Source: Marinobacter sediminum
Lineage (GTDB): Bacteria; Pseudomonadota; Gammaproteobacteria; Pseudomonadales; Oleiphilaceae
DNA length: 64,000 nucleotides
NCBI RefSeq assembly: GCF_023657445.1
Contig: NZ_JAGTWY010000001.1
Span: 3,534,001-3,598,000, forward strand
Reading direction: 5' to 3'
Under the pieces are notes generated by a model that searched no databases, had not been told where the DNA came from, and worked only from the letters and a program-made list of their open reading frames with translations. Each line of letters starts with the position of its first letter. The first letter of the stretch is position 1. This document shows, piece by piece, positions 9,144 through 16,993 of the stretch. Both the position numbers and the translations under genes were made by a program.

Positions 9144-10559
9144 ATGAACATTCTTAGCAAGAACTACATCAACGGCCAGTGGATCGACTGGAATGGCGAC
9201 ACCATTGATGTGCACGAAGCTGGCACCGGCGAGGTGATTGCAAAGGTTCCTGCTTCCGGTCGGGAGGAAATGGAACAGGCCATCGCTGCAGCCGACGACG
9301 CCTTTGAAAGCTGGTCCGAGAGTTCACTGGAGCAACGCATCAAGGTGCTTGAGCAGCTTCATGCCGGGCTGAAAGAGCGTGGTGGGGAAATTGCCGAGAC
9401 CATCTGTCGGGAAGTGGGCATGCCCATCAAGCTTGCCACCGGCATTCAGGCAGGGCTGCCGGCAACGATCACCAAGACCTACCTGAAAATGCTGCCGGAC
9501 TTCCCGTTTACCGAGCAGTCCGGGAATTCGGAGGTGCAGTATGCGCCGGTGGGTGTGGTCGGCTGTGTGACCCCCTGGAACTACCCTTTGCATCAGGTCA
9601 TCCTGAAAATTGTTCCAGCCATTGCGGCCGGATGCACCGTGGTTCTCAAACCTTCGGAGATTGCGCCCCAGAGTGCCTACATACTGGCTGAAATACTCGA
9701 TGGTACCGATCTGCCCAAGGGCGTTTTCAACCTCGTCTGTGGCCCCGGCCATACTGCTGGTGATTCGCTGATCAAGCATCCGGATGTGCGGATGGTGTCC
9801 TTCACCGGTTCCACCCGTACCGGCCATCTCATCGCTCACTCGGCGGCGGATGATTTCAAACGTATTGCCCTGGAAATGGGCGGCAAGTCTGCCTCGGTTA
9901 TTCTGCCGGACGCCGACCTGGGTGCGGCGGTAAAGGGCACGATTAACAACTGCCTGTTGAACTCCGGGCAGACCTGTACCGCACTGACCCGCATGCTGGT
10001 GCCGGCCGACAAGCACGATGAAGCCTGTGAGCTGGCCGCGGCTGCGGTCGCGAAAATGACACCGGGCAATCCGCTGGAAGAAACCACCCGTCTGGGACCG
10101 CTGGCTTCGGCCCAACAGCGTGACCGGGTGGTCGATTACATCAAGCTGGGTATCGAAGAGGGCGCCACCCTGGTTGCGGGTGGTCCGGACGCACCCGAGG
10201 GTTGCGAAAAAGGCTATTTCGTCAAAGCGACCGTGTTTGGCAACGTCAAGCCGGACAGCCGTATTGCCCAGGAAGAAATCTTCGGGCCGGTGCTGAGTGT
10301 CATTCCCTACAGTGACGAGAAAGAAGCCATCCGGATCGCCAATGGCACCCCGTATGGCCTTTCAGGGGCTGTGTGGTCTGCCGACCAGGACAGGGCGAAG
10401 AAGGTCGCCGGTAAACTGCGTACCGGTCAGGTATTCGTCAATGGCGGGGCGTTTAACCCGCTGGCGCCGTTTGGAGGATTCGGTTATTCGGGCATCGGAC
10501 GGGAATTCGGCAAGTGGGGTCTGGAAGAGTTTCTGGAGGTCCGCTCGCTGCAGCTCTGA
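9144..10559 (+). CDS. NAD(P)-dependent aldehyde dehydrogenase
   Basis: Aldehyde dehydrogenase superfamily, 471 aa, oxidising an aldehyde to the acid. Motifs in order are TPWNYPLHQVILKIVPA, AAGCTVVLKPSE, the nucleotide-binding FTGSTRTG, the general-base Glu in LEMGGKSASVILPDADL, the catalytic Cys in NSGQTCTALTR, and EEIFGPVLSVIPY. The ending (FGYSGIGREFGKWGLEEFLEVRSLQL, read in two parts) fits the group that acts on aliphatic or semialdehyde substrates. An aggag site precedes the ATG. It follows the thiolase by 84 bp and may feed acids into the same pathway. The substrate is unknown. Confidence 0.92.
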   Translation: MNILSKNYINGQWIDWNGDTIDVHEAGTGEVIAKVPASGREEMEQAIAAADDAFESWSESSLEQRIKVLEQLHAGLKERGGEIAETICREVGMPIKLATGIQAGLPATITKTYLKMLPDFPFTEQSGNSEVQYAPVGVVGCVTPWNYPLHQVILKIVPAIAAGCTVVLKPSEIAPQSAYILAEILDGTDLPKGVFNLVCGPGHTAGDSLIKHPDVRMVSFTGSTRTGHLIAHSAADDFKRIALEMGGKSASVILPDADLGAAVKGTINNCLLNSGQTCTALTRMLVPADKHDEACELAAAAVAKMTPGNPLEETTRLGPLASAQQRDRVVDYIKLGIEEGATLVAGGPDAPEGCEKGYFVKATVFGNVKPDSRIAQEEIFGPVLSVIPYSDEKEAIRIANGTPYGLSGAVWSADQDRAKKVAGKLRTGQVFVNGGAFNPLAPFGGFGYSGIGREFGKWGLEEFLEVRSLQL

Positions 10560-10589
10560 TGAACCAGGTTGGACCGGCCACTGGGGTGG

Positions 10590-10657
10590 GGTGCCTTTTC
10601 TGCCGGGGAAAAGATGTCTGAGCGCAGCGAGTTATTTTTCCCAGAAGAAAAGGTGCC
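10590..10657. repeat. Long imperfect palindrome between convergent genes
   Basis: The arms ggtgccttttct (10590-10601) and agaaaaggtgcc (10646-10657) match at 10 of 12 positions. Inside them gggaaaa (10606-10612) pairs with tttttccc (10635-10642). The centre is ctgagcgcagcgagtt. It sits between the ends of the aldehyde dehydrogenase and TetR genes, so it could be a bidirectional terminator. Its size and palindromic structure also suggest a dispersed intergenic repeat. No second copy is seen in this window. Confidence 0.5.
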
Positions 10658-10682
10658 GCGCCGCAGGGGCCAGACTCCGGAC

Positions 10683-11264
10683 TCAGGCCTTGCCGCCGAG
10701 CAGAATCCGCACGGCGGTGCAGGCATCTTCCAGCTCCTCTTCACGAGGTTCGCGACCACCGATAATGTCACTGTACAGACAGGATTCTGCCAGCCGGACC
10801 ATGAAGTAGGACAGGCTATCAATGTTCATGGGCGGGTTGATGTAGCCGGAGGCCGCCTGATCCCGGAGGGTGCGGGTGTTGGCTTCCACGGTGCGACTGT
10901 GCAGGGTGGACTGGGACGACGTCAGGATTTTCAGGGCGTATTCGGGATCCTCATGAATGAACCTGCGCAGGGGGGCAAAGTGCAGGATGTTGGAGTTGAT
11001 CTGACGGTAGACGCCAACAATGAAGTCCACTCCGTGCCCCGGCACGGTCGACAGAGCTTCCAGCCGCACTGGCTCGTAAAGTGACCAGAGCACCTCGCCC
11101 AACAGGAGGTCTTTGTTGCCTACCCAGCGGAACAGCGTTGCACGACCGATATTGAGTTCATCAGAAAGGGACGCCAGGTGAATGCGTTCGCCCTTGAGCC
11201 ACATACGCCTGGCCCGTCTGAACGCATCGGCCGGCGTCGCTCTGGTTGTTGCTTTCGCTGTCAC
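10683..11264 (-). CDS. TetR-family regulator, QsdR-like
   Basis: A 193-residue one-domain repressor with an N-terminal helix-turn-helix (LSDELNIGRATLFRWVGNKD, about residues 34-53) followed by a helical ligand-binding domain. The segment after the helix-turn-helix (LLLGEVLWSLYEPVRLEAL) and the overall length resemble the QsdR group of TetR regulators, first described beside quorum-quenching genes. This subfamily call is from memory. The start is a GTG at 11264 with gagg upstream. It is divergent from the quinone reductase gene with only 55 bp between them, so that gene is the obvious target. The ligand is unknown. Confidence 0.85.
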   Translation of the reverse strand: MTAKATTRATPADAFRRARRMWLKGERIHLASLSDELNIGRATLFRWVGNKDLLLGEVLWSLYEPVRLEALSTVPGHGVDFIVGVYRQINSNILHFAPLRRFIHEDPEYALKILTSSQSTLHSRTVEANTRTLRDQAASGYINPPMNIDSLSYFMVRLAESCLYSDIIGGREPREEELEDACTAVRILLGGKA

Positions 11265-11319
11265 TGAAACCTCATCCCGGAGTTTGATTTCATTCTAACG
11301 ACAAAAAAGGAAAGCCGCT

Positions 11320-12306
11320 ATGAAGACCAGAATTACTGAATTATTTGGCATCCGGTACCCGATCATTCAGGGCGGCATGCACCATGTGGGCTTTGCCGAG
11401 CTGGCTTCTGCTGTTTCCAATGCAGGGGGGCTTGGGATTATTACCGGTCTGACCCAGCCTACACCGGAAGATTTGGCGCGGGAAATTGCCCGCTGTCATG
11501 AGATGACTGATCAGCCTTTCGGCGTCAATCTCACCTTCCTGCCCTCGTTCCAGACGCCGCCTTATCCGGAGTATATCGACGCCATTATAGAGGGCGGGGT
11601 GAAAGCCGTGGAAACCGCAGGTCGGAGCCCGGAGCAGTATATGCCCCAGCTCAAGGCGGCGGGGATCAAGGTGATTCACAAATGCACCTCGGTTCGTCAT
11701 GCCCTGAAAGCTGAAAAGATTGGCTGCGATGCCGCCAGTGTGGACGGTTTCGAGTGCGGTGGTCATCCGGGTGAAGATGACATCCCCAATTTCATCCTGC
11801 TGCCCCGGGCGGCGGAGGAGCTCACTATTCCGTTTGTTGCCTCCGGTGGCATGGCCGATGGCCGGAGTCTGGTAGCTGCCATGGCCCTCGGTGCCGAGGG
11901 CATGAACATGGGTACGCGCTTCCTGGCTACGAAAGACGCGCCCATTCATGACAATGTGAAACAGGCAATCCTCGAAGCCGATGAACTTCAGACCCGGCTC
12001 ATCATGCGTAACCTGCGGAATACTGAGCGGGTCATGAAGAACGCCGCGGTGGAGGAAATCATCCGGATTGAAGCAGAAAAGGGCGAGGCGGAAACCATCG
12101 ACGATATCCGGCATCTGGTAACCGGTGCGAAGGGTCGGCTGGTTCTTCAGGAAGGCAAGATGGATGAAGCTGCCTGGAGCTGCGGCATGGTCGCCGGATT
12201 AATTCACGACATCCCGACCTGTGATGAGCTGGTCAGCCGCATCATGGCCGATGCTGAAGCCATCGTTCGGGAGCGCCTCACAGGCTTCCTGACGCAGAAC
12301 CGTTAA
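11320..12306 (+). CDS. NADH:quinone reductase of the PA1024 / nitronate monooxygenase-like family
   Basis: FMN-binding TIM-barrel protein of 328 aa, usually annotated as nitronate monooxygenase. It carries the motifs I remember from Pseudomonas aeruginosa PA1024 (same length), characterised as an NADH:quinone reductase: YPIIQGGMHHVGFAELA, GVNLTFLP, KVIHKCTSVRHALKAEKIG, DGFECGGHPGEDD, ASGGMADGRS and MGTRFLATKDAPIH. Reduction of quinones is therefore more likely than nitronate oxidation. It is divergent from the QsdR-like repressor and ends in a terminator-like hairpin, so it forms its own transcription unit. Confidence 0.85.
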   Translation: MKTRITELFGIRYPIIQGGMHHVGFAELASAVSNAGGLGIITGLTQPTPEDLAREIARCHEMTDQPFGVNLTFLPSFQTPPYPEYIDAIIEGGVKAVETAGRSPEQYMPQLKAAGIKVIHKCTSVRHALKAEKIGCDAASVDGFECGGHPGEDDIPNFILLPRAAEELTIPFVASGGMADGRSLVAAMALGAEGMNMGTRFLATKDAPIHDNVKQAILEADELQTRLIMRNLRNTERVMKNAAVEEIIRIEAEKGEAETIDDIRHLVTGAKGRLVLQEGKMDEAAWSCGMVAGLIHDIPTCDELVSRIMADAEAIVRERLTGFLTQNR

Positions 12307-12332
12307 ACCTCCGGCAGCCCCGCCTGTTCAAG

Positions 12333-12362
12333 TCACGCCCGCCATTACCTGGCTGGGCGTGA
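12333..12362 (+). terminator. Hairpin terminator after the quinone reductase gene
   Basis: A perfect 8-bp stem (tcacgccc 12333-12340 with gggcgtga 12355-12362), extended inside by gcca/tggc with one bulged base, then tggttttg. It lies 26 bp after the stop codon. Confidence 0.65.
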
Positions 12363-12490
12363 TGGTTTTGTGATATTTCCGCTATACACTCTTTATCGTG
12401 TTGTGATTCCACCGTGAGTGGCCGCTGCAAGACTGTTGGTGTGGCCGGCATGCTGTCGGCTCAGACCAAAAATCAGACGGAGAAATCACA

Positions 12491-12772
12491 ATGCGACACA
12501 TGACCCGAATGCTTGTAATAGCCGGCCTGGCGCTGATGGCGCCGTTGGCGGTGGCTGAAGAAATGAAGAACGACGCTGGCATGATGGATGATGAGCCCAT
12601 GGCGCAGAGCATGGCAAATGATGGCATGGAAAAGGATGACATGGCCGATGACATGGGGCACGGTATGAAAGACCAGACCATGCAGTCCGACGACATGGAC
12701 CACATGAAAGATGATGACATGAAAGGCCAGCCGATGGACGATAAGACCATGGATGACAAGGACACCATGTAG
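12491..12772 (+). CDS. Exported Met/Asp-rich small protein (MXKDX-like)
   Basis: A 93-residue protein with a clear signal peptide (about residues 1-22, cleavage after LAVA). The mature part is low complexity: about 71 residues containing 16 Met and 20 Asp, built from irregular repeats such as DDM, KDDDM and MDDK. It recalls the pentapeptide MXKDX repeat proteins. There is no globular domain and no Cys. Known Met-rich periplasmic peptides bind Cu(I)/Ag(I) or act as a sacrificial sink for hypochlorous acid. It lies 38 bp before a response regulator gene, with an exported MsrAB further on, which favours the oxidation-sink idea. Function is inferred. Confidence 0.82.
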   Translation: MRHMTRMLVIAGLALMAPLAVAEEMKNDAGMMDDEPMAQSMANDGMEKDDMADDMGHGMKDQTMQSDDMDHMKDDDMKGQPMDDKTMDDKDTM

Positions 12773-12810
12773 TCGATGGTGCCCGCAGAGGGGATCAGAG
12801 CCAGGAACTC

Positions 12811-13512
12811 ATGACGCGAACCATACTGATCATTGAAGACAACCCCGGCATCGGCGAACTGGTGCGCATGCAGGTAGCTGATCTGGGTATGCAGGCGGTT
12901 CTGGTTGATCGCGGAGACGACGGCCTGGAGCGTTTTCGCCAGGGCGGCGTTGATCTGGTGATCCTGGATCTTATGCTGCCGGGTATGGACGGTCTGGCGG
13001 TTTGTCGTGAAATCCGGTCGGTTCCTGGCTACGTCCCCGTGCTCATGCTTACCGCCAAGAGTAGCGAGCTGGACCGGGTCCTGGGCCTGGAGATGGGCGC
13101 CGACGATTACCTGACCAAACCCTTCAGCGTGGCCGAACTGGCTGCGCGCATCAAGGCTCTGTTTCGCCGGGTGGATGCCCTCTCTGCCCGTCAGGCAGAG
13201 GGGCCCGAGGCCGACGAGGTGGAAGTGGACGGTTTGCGGATTGATCCGGTTCGTCGCCGGGTTTTTGTGGATGACCGCGAAGTGGAACTGACTGCCCGGG
13301 AGTTCGACCTGCTCTGGCACTTTGCCTGTCACCGCGGCCGTGTCTTTAGCCGGGCCCAGCTACTGGATTCGGTCTGGGGCTACAATCATGAAGGCTACGA
13401 ACATACCGTCAACACCCACATCAACCGGCTCCGTAACAAGATCGAGGTGGATCCGGCCAACCCTCGCTATGTCCAGACTGTCTGGGGCGTGGGCTACCGG
13501 TTTATGGACTGA
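12811..13512 (+). CDS. OmpR-family response regulator
   Basis: Two-component response regulator of 233 aa. The receiver domain (1-120) has the acidic pocket ED at 9-10, phosphoacceptor Asp53 in LVILDLMLPGMDG, and the Lys in DYLTKPFSVAEL. The OmpR-type winged helix (about 138-232) includes LTAREFDLLWHFA and the typical ending VQTVWGVGYRF. An aggaa site precedes the ATG. The sensor kinase starts 4 bp after its stop. Likely targets are the neighbouring Met-rich protein and msrAB genes; CGT(G/A)A repeats lie upstream of msrAB. Confidence 0.95.
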   Translation: MTRTILIIEDNPGIGELVRMQVADLGMQAVLVDRGDDGLERFRQGGVDLVILDLMLPGMDGLAVCREIRSVPGYVPVLMLTAKSSELDRVLGLEMGADDYLTKPFSVAELAARIKALFRRVDALSARQAEGPEADEVEVDGLRIDPVRRRVFVDDREVELTAREFDLLWHFACHRGRVFSRAQLLDSVWGYNHEGYEHTVNTHINRLRNKIEVDPANPRYVQTVWGVGYRFMD

Positions 13513-13515
13513 GCC

Positions 13516-14991
13516 ATGGCACTGTCGCTGTTCCGAACCCTCTATGCCCGGCTGGCGCTGGGCCTGTTCCTGCTGCTGGTGATCGTGGGCGGGCTGTTTA
13601 CCGTGCTCAGTCTGTATTCGGTGCGGGAATACACCGCCGCGGTCAACCAGGAACTCAACCGGGATCTGGCCAGCCACCTGGTATCTGACCGCAACCTGGT
13701 GACCGATGGACGGCTCAACAGTAATGCGCTCAAGGAGCTGTTCGAGCTCTATATGGCCATCAATCCCAGTATCGAGATTTACCTGCTCGACCGGGAGGGG
13801 CGCATCCTTTCCTATTCCGCCGATCCGGACAAGATCAAACGCAATCGTGTCTCTCTGGCGCCAATCCAGACCCTGCTTTCCAACCCTGAAACCTACCCGC
13901 TGCCGGGAGATGATCCACGCAGCCATGACCGGCGCAAGGTCTTCTCGGTGACGCCGGTGCCGTCCGAAAAGAACCCTACCGGTTACCTCTACGTGGTACT
14001 GCGCGGGGAGGAATACGATATGGCGGAGAGCATGGTACACAGCAACCGGCTGCTGCAAATGGGTGCCGGCGCCCTGGCGGTGAGTCTCTTTGTCGGCCTG
14101 CTGGCGGGGCTGGTGTTCTTCCGGTTGCTGACCCGGCGGCTCTCACGGCTGACCGAGCGGGTTGAAAGCTTCGAGGCGGGCGATGCCGGCCCGGTTGCCT
14201 CTGAGGAAAATGAGCGGGTTCCGGCCCAGGGCGACGATATCGATTACCTGACTGCGCGCTTTGACCAGATGGCCCGACGCATTGCCGCCCAGCTAGACCT
14301 GCTGAAGGACAAGGACCATCAGCGTCGCCAGTTGGTGGCGCAGGTCTCCCATGATTTAAGAACGCCCCTGGCTTCGATTCAGGGCTATCTGGAAGCGCTG
14401 CAGCTGAAGCAGGCTGAACTGAACCCGGCTGAGCGCGCCCGATTCCTGGAGGTTGCGTTGGCGGAGACTCATCGCCTGGGACAGCTGTTAGATGAGCTGT
14501 TTGAGCTGGCGGCGCTGGAAGCGCGGGAGAAGCAGCCGGACCTGGAGCCGTTCCTGATTGCCGAACTGGTCCACGACGTGGTGCAGAAGCATCAGCCCGA
14601 GGCGGAACGGGCAGCCGTTAATCTGGACATCCTCAGTGCCGACGCGGTTATGGTGAAGGCCGATATCGCCATGACTGAAAGGATTCTCGATAACCTGATC
14701 AGCAATGCCATTGGCCACTCACCGGCGGACAGCAAGGTGACCCTGGCGGTGCAGCGCAGTGAGGGTGGCGCCCGGATTGTCGTGGCCGATTCGGGTTCAG
14801 GTATCGATACGGATGACATTGAGCATTTGTTTGAACCCTTTTATCAGGCCTCCGATTCTGCCCGCACAGGCCATGCTGGCCTGGGGCTGGCCATCGCCCA
14901 GCGAATGGCGGAACTGCAAAGGGGACACATTTCCGTCCTGAATCGAATATCGGTGGGTGCCGAATTCCAGGTCTGGCTGCCTGGGAAATAA
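13516..14991 (+). CDS. Membrane sensor histidine kinase
   Basis: Sensor kinase of 491 aa. It has a first membrane segment at about 11-31, a periplasmic sensor domain of about 150 residues, a second membrane segment at about 180-202 ([18 protein letters not shown]) and a HAMP linker. The dimerisation domain carries the phospho-His in [14 protein letters not shown]. The HATPase domain has the N box ([14 protein letters not shown]), VADSGSGID and [14 protein letters not shown]. It is in one operon with the upstream regulator. The periplasmic domain has no motif I can tie to a ligand; the neighbours suggest an oxidative or metal stress signal. Confidence 0.95.
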   Translation: MALSLFRTLYARLALGLFLLLVIVGGLFTVLSLYSVREYTAAVNQELNRDLASHLVSDRNLVTDGRLNSNALKELFELYMAINPSIEIYLLDREGRILSYSADPDKIKRNRVSLAPIQTLLSNPETYPLPGDDPRSHDRRKVFSVTPVPSEKNPTGYLYVVLRGEEYDMAESMVHSNRLLQMGAGALAVSLFVGLLAGLVFFRLLTRRLSRLTERVESFEAGDAGPVASEENERVPAQGDDIDYLTARFDQMARRIAAQLDLLKDKDHQRRQLVAQVSHDLRTPLASIQGYLEALQLKQAELNPAERARFLEVALAETHRLGQLLDELFELAALEAREKQPDLEPFLIAELVHDVVQKHQPEAERAAVNLDILSADAVMVKADIAMTERILDNLISNAIGHSPADSKVTLAVQRSEGGARIVVADSGSGIDTDDIEHLFEPFYQASDSARTGHAGLGLAIAQRMAELQRGHISVLNRISVGAEFQVWLPGK

Positions 14992-15010
14992 ATCTTCTCC
15001 GTTATAGATT

Positions 15011-15038
15011 CGTAATAATCCGTGAACGTTTTCGTGAA
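15011..15038 (+). promoter_or_regulatory. CGT(G/A)A direct repeats upstream of msrAB
   Basis: CGTAAT (15011), CGTGAA (15021) and CGTGAA (15033) occur in the same orientation 10 and 12 bp apart, about 50-75 bp before the msrAB start. OmpR-type regulators bind direct repeats spaced by about one helical turn, so this may be the site for the regulator encoded just upstream. Only three short copies are seen. Confidence 0.35.
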
Positions 15039-15086
15039 ACCGCGGCGTTACGCTGGAAGCATGAAATCATTCACAGGAGATGTCTC

Positions 15087-16271
15087 ATGAAACGCAAAAT
15101 GATGGGTATGATTACTGCGCTGGTGCTGGGATCCGCTGGTGCCTTTTATGCGGCTTATGCCGGAGCAGACAAGCACGGTGCACAGGACACCGAATTCGCT
15201 CCCGATAATCCCGACCTGGCGGTCGCCACTTTTGCCGGTGGCTGCTTCTGGTGCGTGGAGTCCGGTTACGAAAAGATTCCGGGTGTGGTCGAGGCCGTGT
15301 CCGGCTATGCCGGAGGAGACGAGCCGAATCCCAGCTACAAGCAAGTCTCGTCCGGCAGGACGGGCCATACCGAGGCGGTGCAGGTTTACTATGATCCGGA
15401 CCAGATGACCTATGAGGGGTTGCTACAGGGCCTGTGGCGAATCATGGACCCGACCGACGCCAACGGTCAGTTTGTGGACCGGGGCCAACAGTACCGTCCG
15501 GCGATCTTCTATCAAAATGCTGAGCAGAAGCGTCTGGCGGAAGCAGCCAAGGCTGAATTGCAGGCTTCAGGCGTTTACGAGAAGCCGGTGGTGATCGAGA
15601 TAGTGCCGCTGAAGAAATTTTACCCGGCGGAGGAGTACCATCAGGATTATTACAAGAAGAATCCGCTTCGCTACAAATTCTACACCTTCAATTCGGGGCG
15701 CTATCAGTTCATTGAGAAGGTTTATGGCGAAGACTATGAGCTGGACTTTTCCCAGTTTCAGCCGGCGGCGATGAAAAACGGCACCATGGATAACATGGGC
15801 AAGGGCTTTGATCCCGAGAGTTTCGTAAAGCCGGATCAAAAGACCCTGAAACAGCGCCTGACCGACCTGCAATATGAGGTAAGCCAGGAAGACGGAACCG
15901 AGCCTGCGTTCAACAACCGATACTGGGACAACACTAAAGCCGGACTGTATGTGGATATCGTGTCCGGCGAACCCCTGTTTTCTTCCCGGGACAAATACAA
16001 GTCCGGCACCGGCTGGCCCAGCTTTACCAGGCCCATTACCGAGGATGCCGTTGTAGAACGGAAAGATCGTTCGTTTTTCATCAGCCGCACCGAGATTCGT
16101 AGCCACTATGCCGACTCACATATTGGCCATGTGTTTGATGATGGTCCGGCCCCCGCAGGCCTGCGTTACTGCATGAATTCTGCTGCGATGGAATTCATTC
16201 CGCTGGAGGACATGGAAGCCCGTGGCTACGGTGAATACCTGGACGACGTAACCGGTGGCCAGGGCAGTTAA
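15087..16271 (+). CDS. msrAB: Exported peptide-methionine sulfoxide reductase MsrA-MsrB fusion
   Basis: Repairs both S- and R-methionine sulfoxide in proteins. The 394-residue protein has an N-terminal signal or anchor ([20 protein letters not shown], residues 1-20), so it should act outside the cytoplasm. MsrA follows (about 45-205) with the catalytic motif GCFWC (Cys53 and Cys56). MsrB follows (about 255-380) with [20 protein letters not shown] and the catalytic Cys362 in [11 protein letters not shown]. There is no N-terminal thioredoxin-like domain as in Neisseria PilB, so the electron donor must come from elsewhere. An aggag site precedes the ATG. The 95-bp gap after the kinase gene leaves room for its own promoter. 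It is convergent with the exonuclease gene; the ends overlap by 4 bp. Confidence 0.95.
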   Translation: MKRKMMGMITALVLGSAGAFYAAYAGADKHGAQDTEFAPDNPDLAVATFAGGCFWCVESGYEKIPGVVEAVSGYAGGDEPNPSYKQVSSGRTGHTEAVQVYYDPDQMTYEGLLQGLWRIMDPTDANGQFVDRGQQYRPAIFYQNAEQKRLAEAAKAELQASGVYEKPVVIEIVPLKKFYPAEEYHQDYYKKNPLRYKFYTFNSGRYQFIEKVYGEDYELDFSQFQPAAMKNGTMDNMGKGFDPESFVKPDQKTLKQRLTDLQYEVSQEDGTEPAFNNRYWDNTKAGLYVDIVSGEPLFSSRDKYKSGTGWPSFTRPITEDAVVERKDRSFFISRTEIRSHYADSHIGHVFDDGPAPAGLRYCMNSAAMEFIPLEDMEARGYGEYLDDVTGGQGS

Positions 16272-16993
16272 AGCCAGAGATCCCTGATGGGCGTCTGCGG
16301 GCTGAAATGATGATGAATCTGGGCCTGCAGCAGTTCCGCCGTCGCGATGGCGTCGATCAGGGCATTGTGGCCTGCGTAGTGGGGAAGACCGTACCGGGTT
16401 CGGCTGTCACCCAGGCGGATAGACACCGGTTGCTTGCCCAGTAACCGCTGCCATTGGGACGGCTGGCGATCGGGATGGAGGTGGGCTTCAATGGCCATGG
16501 TATCCAGAACCGGAAACTGGATGCCTTCGCCCAGTCGCCATTTCAGGGCCACGTCCATAAACCCGCGTTCAATGCTTCGGTAATGAACCACAGCGACGCG
16601 ACCCTTCAGCAAGCCAAAAACCTGATCAAGAATTTCCTCGAGGTCCGGAGCCTTTTCAATATCTGCGTGGGTAATGCCATGGATCTCGATAGAGGTCTGG
16701 TGCAGTGGCAGCTTCGGACGAACCACCCAGTGCCGTGCCGCCCCCAGTTGTATGCCGGTCAGGGAAAACGGAACCAGGCCCATGCTGACAATAGAATGCT
16801 GATTTGAATCCAGACCCGTGGTTTCGAGGTCCAGGGCGACCATCGGAACCTCGGATATCGGTGTGTCCGGCGCAACACAGCCAGCCTCGTAGAAGTCTTT
16901 GAGCAGAGGGCTTCTGGCCTCCTGTGCCAGTATCTGGAAGCGTTCTGGCCAGCTGGGAGCTGTTGTCGGATCGTTGGCGGAATTACTGGACAT
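16268..16993 (-). CDS. DnaQ-like 3'-5' exonuclease
   Basis: DEDDh exonuclease of 241 aa, similar to the epsilon proofreading subunit domain. ExoI is DLETTG in [14 protein letters not shown]; ExoII includes [13 protein letters not shown]; ExoIII is [13 protein letters not shown] with the His and Asp. An N-terminal stretch of about 50 residues precedes the domain. The gene overlaps the upstream cNMP/CBS/DUF294 gene by 11 bp, so translation is probably coupled. This pairing recurs in proteobacteria as I remember it, but a joint role is not established. Confidence 0.9.
   Translation of the reverse strand: MSSNSANDPTTAPSWPERFQILAQEARSPLLKDFYEAGCVAPDTPISEVPMVALDLETTGLDSNQHSIVSMGLVPFSLTGIQLGAARHWVVRPKLPLHQTSIEIHGITHADIEKAPDLEEILDQVFGLLKGRVAVVHYRSIERGFMDVALKWRLGEGIQFPVLDTMAIEAHLHPDRQPSQWQRLLGKQPVSIRLGDSRTRYGLPHYAGHNALIDAIATAELLQAQIHHHFSPQTPIRDLWL

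Noticed and set aside
12491..12772. Low-complexity Met/Asp repeats as a DNA repeat array or CRISPR
   Set aside because: The repeats are irregular at the DNA level and keep one reading frame with a signal peptide and ribosome binding site. No CRISPR-like spaced repeats were seen anywhere in the window.
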